Assembly (NCBI RefSeq): GCF_022458985.1
Contig: NC_061783.1
Span: forward strand, 10,818,413 to 10,882,412
Direction of reading: 5' to 3'
Source of the DNA: Mugil cephalus
Taxonomy: Eukaryota; Chordata; Actinopteri; Mugiliformes; Mugilidae
Length of the DNA stretch: 64,000 bases
The notes below the pieces were generated by a model, which saw nothing but the letters and a program-made list of their open reading frames with translations, did not search any database and was not told the DNA's origin. Made by a program: the position numbers and the translations under genes. Shown here piece by piece: positions 23,560 to 36,836 of the stretch; positions within the stretch are counted from its first letter, which is position 1; every line of letters begins with the position of its first letter.

Positions 23560-26500
23560 GTTGCACTTTTCAATGTTTGATCTTTTTGAGAAGATTTTTT
23601 TTTTCATAGACATGCGTTCTCAAATCACATAAGTCTCATAGATGACCCCATGTGTCATTTATATCTACGGTTTAATATTGCTGATGCATAACTCAATATT
23701 GAAAGAAGACGTGAAAAAGACTTGATTTTTAATTGAACTCCAGAGCAGTGAGACAAATGACTTATCTTGGCACATTTGACATGGGTTGTTTTTTTAATCC
23801 ATTTGTACAAATAATTTTAATGACGCGTTTGAGGTCGGAATGATCCGACCACAAGGTGGCAGCACAGTATTTCAGGTTCAGTCAACTTGAACTCAAAAAA
23901 TTAAAGACATGCCTTCCATTGTAATTGATGTGTTCTGGGATTTGACAACACTTCAACTGTTATCACCTAAAATCTAAAATAAGGCCTCACTAAGTCATTT
24001 ATGTCACCACATGTAGAACTGTATTCCAGATGCATTCAACCATGGACATATTTTTTCCTTGTTCCCCCTCCGAGGCCTCGTTCACCCTATATCGTGGATG
24101 ACATGACGCTGAGTTGACTGACCAGAGTGGCGAGGCTAAGTTGAGCAAACATGTAGTAGATGAAATCTGTTTGCTTTTCTATTTGCAGCACATTTAAGGC
24201 ACACCTTATCTGAACTGTCACTTCACTAGAACTGTGTGTTAAGTACATTTCATACTGTGATTCTCCTCATATTCAGACCACATTTCTTTAAGGGGACACA
24301 CCGAAATGATACATTTGCAAATGCCAACACAGAAAGTTGTGCAGGTTCAAACAAGCTGCAGCCGTCGCAGGGTGGAGTCACGCTGCTTTGTCCTTCCAAT
24401 AGATGGGGCTTACAGTACGGGGCGCAGAGACCAAGAGTCAGGCGTTGTGGAGGGGGGGAGAAAAAAAAGCACACAAACTTCTACTTGCACAGTGGCCTCA
24501 TTCACATCGCCCTGACACAGTTCAACGCAGTGCAAACACTCCCGAAGAGACTGAGCTGTGAAGCCACACAGAGGAGTGTCCCGCTTTCCATCACCAAGGA
24601 AGTTATGAACACGGGCAGGACAGGTGGTAACTTATCACCCACTCAGTCAACACCAGACCTGTGAGTCTCACTGACAGGCCTGGTGACTAAGTGGTGAAGA
24701 GAGATTGGAAATAGCGCCAGAGTTTAATATTTAAAGCAGAGAGAACACACGCTGCCAAGTATTTCAGTGTTATCTCTTGGTGCGGATTTAAGCCGTAAGG
24801 CACGTTAAATGGCTAAGTCACATTAAACATTAGAGCCCCGTTAAAAAAAAAGAAGAAAAGTTTTGAGAGGAATTTGATGCATTTCTTCTTCGCCACAGGA
24901 TGTGGTCTTTTACGATACTGTTCTTGCACGAGAGCAAACTTTCCACTCAAACTTTAATCTCGCTCAGCAGTCAAAAGTAGATTTAAACTGTTGCTTGTAC
25001 ACGCGCCTCCAAACCCAACTAAATCTGAATAGTTTCAGTCGTCATCCAGCACTTTTGAAGTGATCACAGCGAACAAGTCATCTGCTGAATCTGAAGTTGG
25101 ATCCACGTCTCCATCCCTATATTATTTCCCTCCCCACTCGCCCGCCCTCATCAAGATCAGGAATTTGTTGCAGATAACATCAGAGCATGTGAGTCGAGGG
25201 CAAACTGAGGCAGGTCTGTCATGAGACGAGACTCCGCCAAGAAACAGCAGGCGAGGAAGGGGAGTCGGGCGAGCTCAGCAGCACTTGGCACGGTGTGCCC
25301 ACGACATACTTCCAGCGTGCAGGATTAATGTCGAACGACCTAGATTGCGACACAGCCCTCCTGTCCTCCATCTTCCCGTCCCTCCCTCCGCTGACTGTTC
25401 AACAGAGATTACACTCAGTGACTGAGCCTGGCAGTCAGACAGAAACCACCAAGCATGTGACTGAGTGACTGAGGGATGGAAGACAAAAAAAAACTTTCCT
25501 GTTTTTCTGTGCCTCTCATTTTCTAATTTATCCCTAATTTTCTAACTGACGTTTCAGCTAGACTAGAATCTGTTTCCAAGGTTCAAAGCCTCAGATTTTA
25601 GTTTTATACAAATGTCCTAAAAGTGTATACATTAGCTTGAACTAACAAGATATAAATAAAACTATCTGTTGAAACTGCAGCCTGTTTGCGTGTCCTCCGG
25701 GGGATGTAGTTGTTGTGTTTGTATTTACAGACTGAGTAAACTGATTCAAGCTTTAATCCCTTGTACTCCTGAGTAGAATCCTGTTTGTTTTAACAGGCCA
25801 CTATATTCCTCTCGGTGTCACAGATTTCTTGACTTTACATCGTATTGTCTTTGCACACACCACCGACCACATGCACATGCCCTTATCCTGTCGCATTAAC
25901 AAAGACAACCGCCGCAGTGGGCCCTCGTGACCCGTTGTATGTGTTTGTGTGCGTGTCCATGTTGCGGGCTAATCCCTAGACAGTCGTTCTGCCGCTTGTT
26001 TACATCTACAGTAGGCCCGGAGGCATCATGGGAGCGTCAGGACAAGTGTGCTAATATTAGCTTTAAGACTTCATTTCCTCCCATTTGATAGAGACGTCTC
26101 TAGAGTATACACAAATATCTTCACTACCTCACTTTGTTTATCTTTTTATTGTTTCAGTAAATGCTTCAAAATCAAAAAAGCTCTTAGAATAGTTCTTTTT
26201 TTTTTTATCAACAAAAGGTACATGCAAAAGTAGAAACTTATTGTCCGTATCAGAATTGCATAGTCTTTGTGTTAACCCTTGCTCTTTTAGACTAAAAAAA
26301 TGCCAACTTTTGGAAATAAAGTAGCTCAAAAAACACACACACAAAAAAATCATTCATGTTTTACTTTTTTACAATTGCTACAAACTTTGTAAACTGAGAC
26401 TGTTTCGAGTCATATTTGATCCGTATGTTTTTAGATGGATTTTGGTTCTAAATCGCAGAAAGTTTTGCTTTTTTATGCTTGAAAGTGTGACACCGTACAG

Positions 26501-26930
26501 GCCCTGTAAGTGTGTATTTTTACATGACAGTAATGAGACAGCTCAATGAGGACCTTGTCATCAAGGTAGTTGATGGTATGTGTAATGTGTATTAATTACA
26601 AATAATTGAATAATAAAATACCCATTTAATTACATTAAACCAGTGGTAACCTTGCTCTAAAACAAGGTAGGCTCTTACATAGTACAGTGGCAGACTGGAG
26701 GGAACTACGACAGGTATGCTGTGTTTACTCCTCTTAAAGGTACAATAGATTATTATAAGTTGTTCTCCTGGAAATGAGCTGGTGAACTAATTAAACTCTC
26801 TGTACTACGTGTATGCCGTATTGTACTCTTTAGGTGTCAAGGTGCACCACGCTGACATAACAGGACAAAAAGGCACCACGCTTCGCCCGTTAACAACAAA
26901 CAACAATATAACTAGGGCATAGTCACGTCG
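23560..26930. other. intergenic, no gene seen
   Basis: Open frames up to 142 codons (24,236-24,664) are present but have no family character or splice context. A short G-rich/A-rich junction lies at 24,450-24,470. Nothing else is supportable. Confidence 0.5.
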
Positions 26931-26939
26931 CACTCGTCT

Positions 26940-27325
26940 TCCTCGTCCCGGGCCCCGCCCTGCCCCGCCCCGCCCCGCCCCCAGCAGCTGACGTCACTCA
27001 TCCTGAATCCTGAAACCACTGTGTCATCATTCTGGAGACCACGTCACTGAGCCTTCGGAGGTGTGGCGCGTTCGGTTGCATGCAGAAAACGTGAAACCAG
27101 TCAGGCAACTCTTGTGGTCAACCAGTTTTTCTCGTGGCATCTTTGATTGAAGCAGCATTTTAAATGTTGCATTTGTGTTGTTAGAAATCCACAGTGAGCT
27201 GCAGCAATTCCTGCACCGCTGCCCTCTTCCTGCCACGTGCCAGCTTCAATGTCCAAAACTAAAGCCTAAATTTCCAACAGCCTCTGAAGACAGCCTTGCA
27301 AACACGCATTGCTGCTTTCACAAGT
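26940..27325 (+). promoter_or_regulatory. GC-box/CRE promoter-like island with possible non-coding exon
   Basis: At 26,950-26,982 GC boxes (ccgccc) stand in close tandem, followed by a perfect CRE (TGACGTCA, 26,990-26,997). Downstream, a consensus splice donor (cacaagtgagtg) lies near 27,322. Sp1 boxes plus CRE are typical of TATA-less promoters. No coding start is recognisable, so this could be a non-coding RNA or an upstream promoter of a neighbour. Orientation is inferred from the donor only. Confidence 0.4.
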
Positions 27326-28420
27326 GAGTGAAGCCAAACCAGCTTGATGATATTATTTTCATCTTACACACAGTGCTGAGGCTGAGTCACGTAGAAAAAC
27401 TATGTTTTAAATTATAGACTTTAAGCCTCTATTTTTACGTTGATTCCTAAGAATAAGAACATAAGAATAAGAACTTCATAAAAAACAAAACTTTGATGTA
27501 CCCTTAAATATACTCTAAAAGGCCTGTGTATAATAATATAATAAAAACTTTTATCAACGGCTCTGAGAAATGATTTATCCTCATTCGGTGTATGACCTTT
27601 GATTTACAGCAGGAATATTGTGGAATTATATGAACTACTTTTTGAAGAGTGGTGTTTGGTTCCCCTTGCCATGGGCTAAATAAGGAATCATTAACAACCG
27701 TACTATTTGGGCTGCCAGCTAATTCTTAACAATTAACAGCTGTTCAGACAGTAAAGTAGACAGCATGATAGCACTCGGATTTTGTGTTTTTCTTCAAAAC
27801 AACACGCTGTCAATCATTAATTTAAAATTTCACTCCTTGGAGTCATAGAGTTAATCAGTCATAGAGTTTCTGTGGCGGCGAAGGAAGCTGTAACAACACG
27901 CTTGTCAAAACATCCTTGATGCTCGCAGTCATGTAACAACTGTTTGCCCTCTATATCAGATTTGACCGGCATTTTGGTATTAATGTCGAGAGTGATGTTC
28001 CAACTGCTTTCTTTTGTTTGTGAGATGCATGGCTACAGCCAGAAGCTGGAAAGTTAGCCTGGTCTTTTAACAAAATCCTCTTGTTGCGCTCACTTAACAG
28101 GTTTGTTGGGGAGGAGCAGTAACATCCTGAAGATTCCACTGCATGCATGACTAGATTAGTTTTAACAGTGCTGCCAGGTAGAGTTTGCTACCTTTTGACA
28201 GAGCATTTATTTATCTATTTATTACAATTTCTATTCTTGGCACATCTGGATTTCCAGTCCGAAGATAAGTTGATTGCTGGTGGTGGTAGCTTCTTGCATG
28301 GTGCAGTATGAGTGACACCAAACTTTTTTCTTTTTTTTTAAATTAATAATGTGTATTTCCTAAATGACGAAAAGAAAACAAATGGTTTAAGAACTGCTCA
28401 AAAACATGAAAAACCAAGTG
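27326..28420. other. intergenic, no gene seen
   Basis: AT-rich unique sequence without a recognisable feature. Confidence 0.5.
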
Positions 28421-28660
28421 TTGACCTGGACTCCAAATACACTAGTTCCCAAACTGATCAAGCGACTGTAGGATGATCCACAGAAGCCCCTCCCTTCAAT
28501 CCATATGACCCAAAGGCCCCGCCACTAACAACATCCTGTTACCAGACACCACAGGACACACTCAGAAAGCCCCTGATGATCTGCTGATGAGGCACAAGGG
28601 AGACCTACACAATATTAGGAAGGTGGTCATAATGTTATGCCTGATCCATGTATGTCATAA
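28421..28660 (+). mobile_element. Tc1/mariner-type DNA transposon relic, 3' end
   Basis: The sequence follows the end of a fish Tc1-like transposase gene and its terminal inverted repeat: gacctggactccaaatac (WPPQSPDLNP region), then gaccaaaggc..., ccacaggacac, gggagacctacacaatatt and the terminal ggtcataatgttatgcctga. The coding part has several stops and internal loss. The left end of the element is missing, so it is an immobile remnant of about 240 bases. Confidence 0.75.
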
Positions 28661-31600
28661 TCAGTGCGCCCCTCCCCAGAAGTGTAGTGGAACAGCTGTG
28701 ACTGATTTGCAATGTATTTCCTCTGTGGGAAGACTAACATTCACCCTCCCTCCGCCTCCTACACATCGCCTACTGAGTCGTCTTCTCTCCTTTCTGAGTT
28801 TCCTGCGTCACCATTGTTTGAAGAACTTATCAGGAGAAGGACTATTAGCAAAGCTCTACCGCATTTCCACCGGTGCCCTCTCTACTCTCATGCACCAGAT
28901 ACAACCATCTCTTACATCTGTTCCATCACACACACACCCTTAACCCCAGCCCAATAATCCAAACAGCTGTGTCCACTGTTTATATATAAACACTGTTGTT
29001 ATGTGATACATTAGCAAATTTTCCTTTGTGGAGCAAGAATAAAAACAGAATCCCACCTGCACCGCAGCGGGGGCTGTTATCACAGAGCTCCCTTCGATAT
29101 GTCACATAACATAGACCACCTCCTTATTAAATTTAATTGTGTCCTTCCATCAGGCTTAACTGATGGGCCTGAACCGCGCCGTGAAATGAGTGTGCACTCG
29201 GTATTCCCCCTTCAGTCTAACGGTGTTCGGCCTGAGCCAGCGCCGCTAATGTCCTGTCATCCTGACCTCACATATTTCACTCAATCAAAACAGTGGCCGG
29301 TTACGTGCAGTTTGGCGCTTTATCTGCGGGGGCTGACGTTCTATCGCAGGAATGTGTTGCAGCTGCCAGATCATAATGTAGGAGATTTCGTGCGACTTCC
29401 ACATTCATTAAAGTGAAACAAATGAAAATGAAAAGTTGTCACTGTAACAGCTTGCAAGAGGGAACAGAGTAGCAAAATGATTCCTGGGTAGCACCGGGCC
29501 TAAACTCTGTCATTCACGTGTGGTACTGTGAGTGAGCTACTACAGCTTCTTCTAGCTGTGTCATCAATACCCACTGTGCCCTGGCTTGTTTACTGCATCT
29601 CGAGGCGATAAACATATTAGCGCTACGATTGAGAACTTGACGAACAGTGACTGTAGCTCTGAGAGGATTAGAGTTAGCTCACTAGCTATCTTCTCGTCTT
29701 ATGCAACTCAGAATGCGCTCATGCAGGTGCATGCTTGTCATTCATACGCTCGGCATCCCCTGCATGGCATCAACTTCCCTTTCCCCTAATCATTTACTGA
29801 ATCGAGGCCTTTAGATAAAGGGCAGCTATTATCGCAGATATATCGGACCGACACTTAAATTTGCACTTTTACAGTGTCGATACACAAACCTCTACACTTT
29901 AATGTGTTACTAGTCTTGTGCCTTTTGATTTTCCTAGAAAAAGTCAAAGGTTGTTGACGCCTCGTATGGATAAGGCCTTTAATAATTACACAGATTCATT
30001 TGTCTCGCTGAGATCGTGTCAGCTGACTGTCAGCGGGGCTATAACTTCCAGTACGTGACTCGAAACAACAATGTCAACCTTGACGAGAAGAAGGTCAATT
30101 TTTTTGGTATGTATCGTCAACAGATACAGTTTCCTTAAATACACCGTTCTACCCGCTATAAAAAAAATAAAAAAAATCAGTCAGTTGTAAAAGCCTGAGG
30201 AGGTTAGTTTAACAGTTAGTTTAACCTTTGCCCACCGGAGCTCTCAGACCAAACAAACAATGTTATTAAGGTCTTTACAGTTCAATGATGGCTATATCAG
30301 TAACATTTACCCAGCCTGGTTAGTCACTCAGTAACGACCTTATCAACATCAAGAGAGAAAAAGGACAGTCTTATCATAGCAGTTACTGCACCTTATTGAG
30401 ACAATCGATATCGAATCCAGGTCAGGCAAGAGGGAAATTTAGGAACCAAAAGCTAACGCCTCTTTACAGCCAATTAAAAATTCACGGTTTGTTTTTTGAC
30501 CTACAACGAGGAGCAATAATTACACTGAGTGAAGATTTCATAAAACATAATTGTGCTCATTGTAAAAGAATAAAAGGCTTTTATTGTTTTACTATGTTCG
30601 GCTTTATGTGTGGATTCGGACAGAGTTAGGTCAGTCATATTCCCCATGTTTCCAGTTCTTATGCTAAGCTAGTGCAAGTTTCCCCAAACTATCCCTTTGA
30701 TGTGTTTTCTGACCTGCAAGAAGCAAAACAAGACCTCAAGCTTGTGTGTAATGATCTCTCCACTTGGAAACATTGGGAAGTAACTTTTCAACTTTTCGTT
30801 TGTAAAGATTTACAACCTGCAGACAAACTGTGATGCATTATGACTTTACTGCTGGCTTCCCTTTTCACCAGAAATCTGGTGTGGACATATATCCTACTAC
30901 CAGCCCACAGATTTGCATCTCATTACATACCACTTACTACGTGACCTACAGACACATTCCTTGTCATGTGTGTCTGAATCACCCATTCCGGTTACAAGCC
31001 TGTTGCATCACTCAGGTTTTGCGACCGGCTGAATCTAGCTCGGAGCCAGACAAAGGACCTGCGATGGGTGTGTGTGCAGAACAAACGTGAGGGAAGGAAC
31101 AGTTGTCAAGAAACAGCCTTCAATCATTTGATGTTTAATGTGAATGCCCCCGTCCGTCAGCTGTCGTGCTGTGCTTTCTGCGGTGTTTGCGATGAACTGG
31201 AGATTAGTTTGCCGTGGCCATCAACCAGCAGATCAAATATGCTTTAACTTGGTGACCCCTGGCCGCAGACAGAGGATACAGAGGTCAGGACATAGGTATA
31301 TCTTGTTGTGTAACTGGATGTGTCAGGCAGGTTGTCAGAAACAGAGACAAAAGGTAGAAAAAACACGAGGGGAAACTAATAAAAATAATGTGCTCTAGTG
31401 TCATTGAAGATTTCTGTTCGCAAATCTTATATTTCAGCCTTCATTTCTATGTTTACGGCATGCCTTATATGAATGAATGCTTCAGCCTGCACCTGAAAAA
31501 CCTCAAGTCCACAGATGGCTTTATTGTATGACGAAGGGGCGTCCATACCCGAGGAGCTTTTGTCTTGTTTAATACACTTTGTAGAAGCTGCCAGCTTCTC

Positions 31601-32868
31601 CCACAACCCTACCACAGACCCTGTAATCAGCCAGGTGAAAGTCCACCACTTTTTTTTTTTTATCAGCGTATTGAGACACCCTGCGACCCACATGTGCTGC
31701 AAAATATCTCGCAGCTGGCAAGCCTGCAAAAGCTATCATCGTTTCACAACGGGAGCTGGACAGGAGATGTAGAGACATGCAGATAGAGACAGTAAGAAAA
31801 AGATATATATATAGAAAAAGAGGACTTTTTTTTTTACACACAGTAAGGATGATTTTGCCCGTCAATCAGTGCTCCTCTTCGGCCACGTTTCGCAATATGG
31901 CAAATTTGAAATTAGCATGGCGGTTATATTTATCCCCTCCAATGCAGCCATTGTTCGTCGTGTTGCTATTGAGGGCCTCACATTACATCTCCACAGTGCT
32001 GCTATTGTATCCTGACAAGGACCTTTCACACACTCATTGCCAATACTAGCACTTATTGGCGGATTCAACAGTAACAGTCTCGCAGGTGTGGAAATTTCCA
32101 GCAAGAGGCCGACGCTTTGGGACGCGCTTAGCGATGAGATAAATGGATTTTGGATAGCAAACATGTGCTGTGTCTCGATATAAACTGCGTCACCGCTATC
32201 CAACACAGACATGAGTTCAGATTAGATATCTGTGTGAAGCTTAGATTGTGCCTGATACTTCTCTGCGTTCCCTCAAAGAAACATCTGTACAGCTGCTGCG
32301 GTGTATTGACTGCCGATCCTGCAGGACGACCTAACTTTGATTAGACAATAGTAGTGTGCAATCAAGGAAAGGCGGTGTGATCCAAGGCAAGGAAAGGACT
32401 TCCCCTTTGTACAGACTTATCTCCTCTTGGCCTCCAATCAAGGTTGCAGGCCTGCCCTGCATTCCTAGCCCCTTACAACCACAGGCCGACAGCGGCTCGG
32501 ACACATCTTAAAACGGTAAATTGTACAATTGAGAAAAAAAAAACTCCCGTGTTCATCAGTTACAGTCAGGAGAAGCTGAGGTGTGGACTGGTGTGAAAAG
32601 GGCAAACAGCCCCGCCAGGATCCATGTCCACACCCTGACAGTGAACAGTGGAGAGAAATGTGCTTTGGTGAACATGAAATCAAACTAACACATAATGTGA
32701 CACCCCTGAAGCTGCGATTCAGTAATTTTATATGAACTCACATTCCAGAGAACAGTCAAACAGGAGACATGTAATTGAGTGGGAGTTCTCATTTCGAGCT
32801 TTTCGCCCCCCTCGCGCAACCGCTGGAAAGCGTAAAGCTGCGCCATCAATCCAAACAGCTGCTGTTGC
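28661..32868. other. intergenic upstream of ndrg1
   Basis: No exon, RNA gene or intact repeat is supportable. Random frames reach 116 codons. A TATA-rich simple stretch lies near 31,800. Enhancers for ndrg1 may lie here but cannot be told from sequence alone. Confidence 0.5.
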
Positions 32869-33110
32869 CCAATAGAGAGTGCAGCGGGTAAAGTGGGCCG
32901 GGCCGCACGCCCCCAGGCTTTATAAAATTCCCTCATGCATCCGCCTTGCGCTTCACGTTATAAACAAAGCAACGTTTCTGCCTGTCACAGCAACAACTCG
33001 CGCTGTTTTAAAAAAGAGCAAAACTGTCTTTTTTTTTCTTTCTTTTCTTTTTTTGGCTGGACTTTTTGTGGAGTTTTCATCTCAGGACAATCAGAAACTA
33101 AAATCAACAG
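32869..33110 (+). promoter_or_regulatory. ndrg1 upstream promoter (P1) and non-coding exon 1
   Basis: CCAAT at 32,869-32,873, TATAAA at 32,921-32,926 and a second TATAAA at 32,959-32,964, about 50 bases after the CCAAT box. A GC-rich patch (gggccgggccgcacgccccc) sits just before the first TATA. The exon ends at 33,110 with a good donor (aacag/gtaggt). It has no coding start in frame with the next exon, so it is the 5' UTR exon. The following intron is 3.7 kb. Confidence 0.75.
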
Positions 33111-35138
33111 GTAGGTCGATGCCCCGATAAATAGGCTACATTCATTTTTTTTAACTTTTTTTTTTTTTTTTTTTATGGAACTCGGTGCTTACTTCCTAAT
33201 AACTTGCGCAGCATGCCCGAGCACGTTGTTATTCCTGTTTGGCAGTTTCAAATTGTGTGTCGTTTAATGCCGTTTTTACGCATGCAAGCGAATGCATTTT
33301 GTGTTTTTTTTCTTATTATTTATAAATATATGTGGCATGCTTTGTTCGGTAATTCAGGCCACCCCGGTGTGTGGCACGCAAAACACATATAGGATCTTTG
33401 TCCCTCAGATCGCAACGCTTTTGACACGTGACGCCGGATGCGCGCACACAAACTACTTGCAGCTTCTTTTTTTTTTGTATCCAATGTTGCAAACATTAAG
33501 AGTTGCGTGACCAAATCCTCTTTGCGTTGCAGCTTTAATATATGTATATAAACATACACGAGGGTTGGGGGTGAAAGGAAATGGGGCGGTGCATTCAGCC
33601 GTATGAATCAAAATGTGACAAATGTTGTTTATTAACTGAAGGTATTTGGTAGTCTGCCAAAAACACGTTAACGCATTAATCATTGGTTGCTGTCAAAACA
33701 AACGCGCGTAACGATTTATTTACTCCGTTTAGATTCTCAGCTAAATTAAACGTGGAGCTAAATGTGTCCAAGAATATGTGATCTCGACAATCTGCTGAGC
33801 TGCGGTGACAAGGCACCACACAAAGCTGCGCCAACTCCGCGCACCAGAGATCCTGTCTGTGGTGGTTTTTCCTCCTCCTCGGAACCGTCCCCCCTCTCCA
33901 ACTTAGAAAGAAGACGCCCACATTTTGATATCTCTTACAGTCTGAAAATGTAGGTCTGTGACAGCTTAATCCAGCAGGCCTGCTGCTGATGTTTCAGAAC
34001 CAGGGATTTGACAGATTAAACGAGTTCCCAAAGATTAGGGAAGCAATCATTGTCTCTGCAGATGGATGCACCAGGCTCGTGGATTTAAAACTATATGTTG
34101 GAAGGATTGCCTGGCCTTGTTTCTGGCTCTCTTAAAACCGAGACTCCCCCTTTGCCCCCCCTCCCTCTCTCCCCCCCTCTCAGTGAACAAAGAGAGAGTT
34201 CATGTTGTTTTGTAACGAGGATGTTCTGGTTTAAAGCAGTGTGTCACATCTCCGGATAATTTTCTGCGGAAAATGTGTCATCTGTGCCAGAGCTGCTGTT
34301 TCCCCCTGAAGCCCAGGCCACTTTAACCCGCCGTCGAGTGAAAACAATCTTTTTTTTCTATTTTCAAATAAGCCTGCTTTGCAGGTATCAACGCGCAAAA
34401 ACCTAATCATGAGAATTATGCCTGTTGTCAAATCCCGAAAGAGCCACACCTTATCAAATAGTAAAGCAGAGGCTTTAGCACAGTGTCAGCAGATTATGTG
34501 TCACTCCAAATCTCGTTTTAGGGATTAACATTTCACGACTGTCTGTTTTCTTTGTTGTGCATCTGGTTTTGGAGCATGCATTTCAGATCATCCTAAACCT
34601 CCCTCTGTTTCCTGTTCGCGATTGCATAACGCAGTCTCACTTCTGCCGGGCCAAAGCCAGTCAGCCGTTTGTTTTCATACAGTTTGACATCTCCTTAAAG
34701 AAAACACGTGGCGCAACAGGACGTCTACGCATAGGAGACTGGTTTGAGTTGGTTGAAGACGATGTGTGACCATTTACAATAGTTGAAAGTGAAAGCTCCA
34801 AATGAAAGGTTAAAAAAGGGGGAACCCCCCTGCTGCAGCAGTGACATAAAATCCATGTGAGAAAAAGTTACACAGGAGAACTTTAAGACTTCCCTTTTGG
34901 CATACAGCATTCATACAAGCTTACTTGGAAACTGGGATTTTTTTTTAGTGCATTTCATGACAGCCACTTGACATCTGTGAAACTGTTATGTAAGAATCCT
35001 TGTGGCTCAGAGGTTAGGGCAAGTGGGGTTCAACTGTGTGCACCTCTCAGCCAGGTGAAACATTAGCTCAGCCAAGCAAACGGTCCCAGCTGCAGGTGTA
35101 AACAGCAGGTGACCTAGTTGTTTCAGCCTTCTGCCCAG

Positions 35139-35182
<44 letters not shown>

Positions 35183-36818
35183 CCAACATGCTGACAGGTG
35201 GGGACGGTGGCAAAGTACACAGGAGCTCTGGACATTTGTTTGATCAAGTTTAGTCCATGAATCTAACTAGGTCTGGTGCAATTTGGCTGAGCTCACAAGC
35301 ACGGACTTGAGAGCCAACTTAGAGGTTCTGACTCATGAACCGATTTTTCTGATGATCAGAAATGGCCCGAGCAGTTTTTTTCTCAGAGTATTATGATGAC
35401 CACAAACATCCTTTCTCTCACATGGCTGTGGAATCTGAATGGGGGCTGATCTCTTGTCCTCTCCAACAAAGCTCCTGCAGTGCGAAGGCGCCCATGATTC
35501 AGAAGGCCGCAGCAGACAAATGAAGCTGTTGTTTGATACTCCTCTTCCTCTGCACAATTGTGAGATCTGGCTGGCGCTGGTCTCTGCCCTCCCAGCCGGG
35601 GGAACATGTGTGTACGTGTGTGTGTGTGTGTCCAGGGGCGTATTCTTCAACTGTATTTGAAGTGCGATGAATCACTTCCCCTGAAAGCCCACCTTGCTCT
35701 CTCTGATTCTCTGAAGGTTGATTCATTTTCTGCTGTGGCTGTATACACAGGCAAACTGGAAAGACGGAGAGCACAAACACCTTGTGAAAGGCTGCTCGGG
35801 GCAAACATAGCAACTGAAACCAGGCAGAAACCAAGACAAACAGAGAAAAGTGACAGAATGCACGGAGCTAGGAAGCCAGCGGGGGCATGAATAGAAGCTG
35901 GGGCGTATCGATGGGAACCAGGGTGTCAGTTGCTTCCTGTATATGGTTGTGTGTCTTGGTCAGTCTCACCCCCGCCCGCCCCCCCCTTCCTTCAGTTGCG
36001 GTGGAGAAGAGGGCAAGCTTGTGGCTCTCAGGAGCCCCCAGGCCAGTGGACAAAGAGCTCTCTTAACTGGCTAATTTGATTTGCATGCAGAGTCACAGTC
36101 TGCCTGCTATACTCCAACACAACATCATGATCCACACTGCTGGGCGCCTCAGTGCTTCTGCCCTCTTTTTTACTTTTTTGTCCGTATGCCTCATGTTTTT
36201 TTTTATGAGATATTTGCCTAATTTCGATACTCTTCCTATCAGTGATGGACTGCTTGAGCCGCTCCTCTCCCCGCAGTGTGTGTCATGCCTACAACACAGT
36301 ATTATCAGATTTCAGCCGTGCACGAAATCACAGTTCCCCTTTTTTTTTTCTCTCTGTAACACCTATCTTTGTCTGTTAGCTGCCTGTGTACACTGACTGT
36401 CAGCTTGTGTGCGTCCTTGTCAGTGCTATGCTTGGGCGTGACGGGCGTGTTAGTGCAGATCGCACCTGCAAGCCCATGCATGATCCCGCCTCTGTACACC
36501 TGTGTGTGTGTGTGTGTGAGACAGAGTGTTCTCAAGTGCAGTAGTATAGTAGTCAGTTGCCATTTACATTGCCCCTAGAAATGCTCCACATAGCGCAATA
36601 AAAAATTGGCAAAGGAAACGCAGCTTTTGATAACCTGTAAAGCTTTTTATGGATAAGAGACACGCCCTTCCCAAAGTTCAAGCACTCTGTGGTTTCATTG
36701 CCTCGGCCTCCTATGGCCTGCCACGTCACGGTTCTAAAAAGAGCTTTGAGAACCAGCGACGAAATGTTTTGCCAATAAATAGCCACGCACTAATTATTCT
36801 CATGTCTCTTTCTCCCAG
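33111..36818 (+). other. ndrg1 intron 1
   Basis: Contains poly-T runs (33,157-33,175), a (CA)n microsatellite at 35,141-35,178, short TG tracts near 35,610 and 36,500, and a tRNA-like promoter motif (ccttgtggctcagaggttaggg, near 35,000) that may be a small SINE remnant. No exon is seen. Confidence 0.6.
35141..35178. repeat. (CA)19 microsatellite
   Basis: Uninterrupted AC dinucleotides over 38 bases inside ndrg1 intron 1. Confidence 0.95.
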
Positions 36819-36836
36819 GCTCTGCAGCTCTGTGAA

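Noticed and set aside
24236-24664. 142-codon plus-strand frame
   Set aside because: No domain, no good start context, no splice context; low-complexity G/A tract inside.
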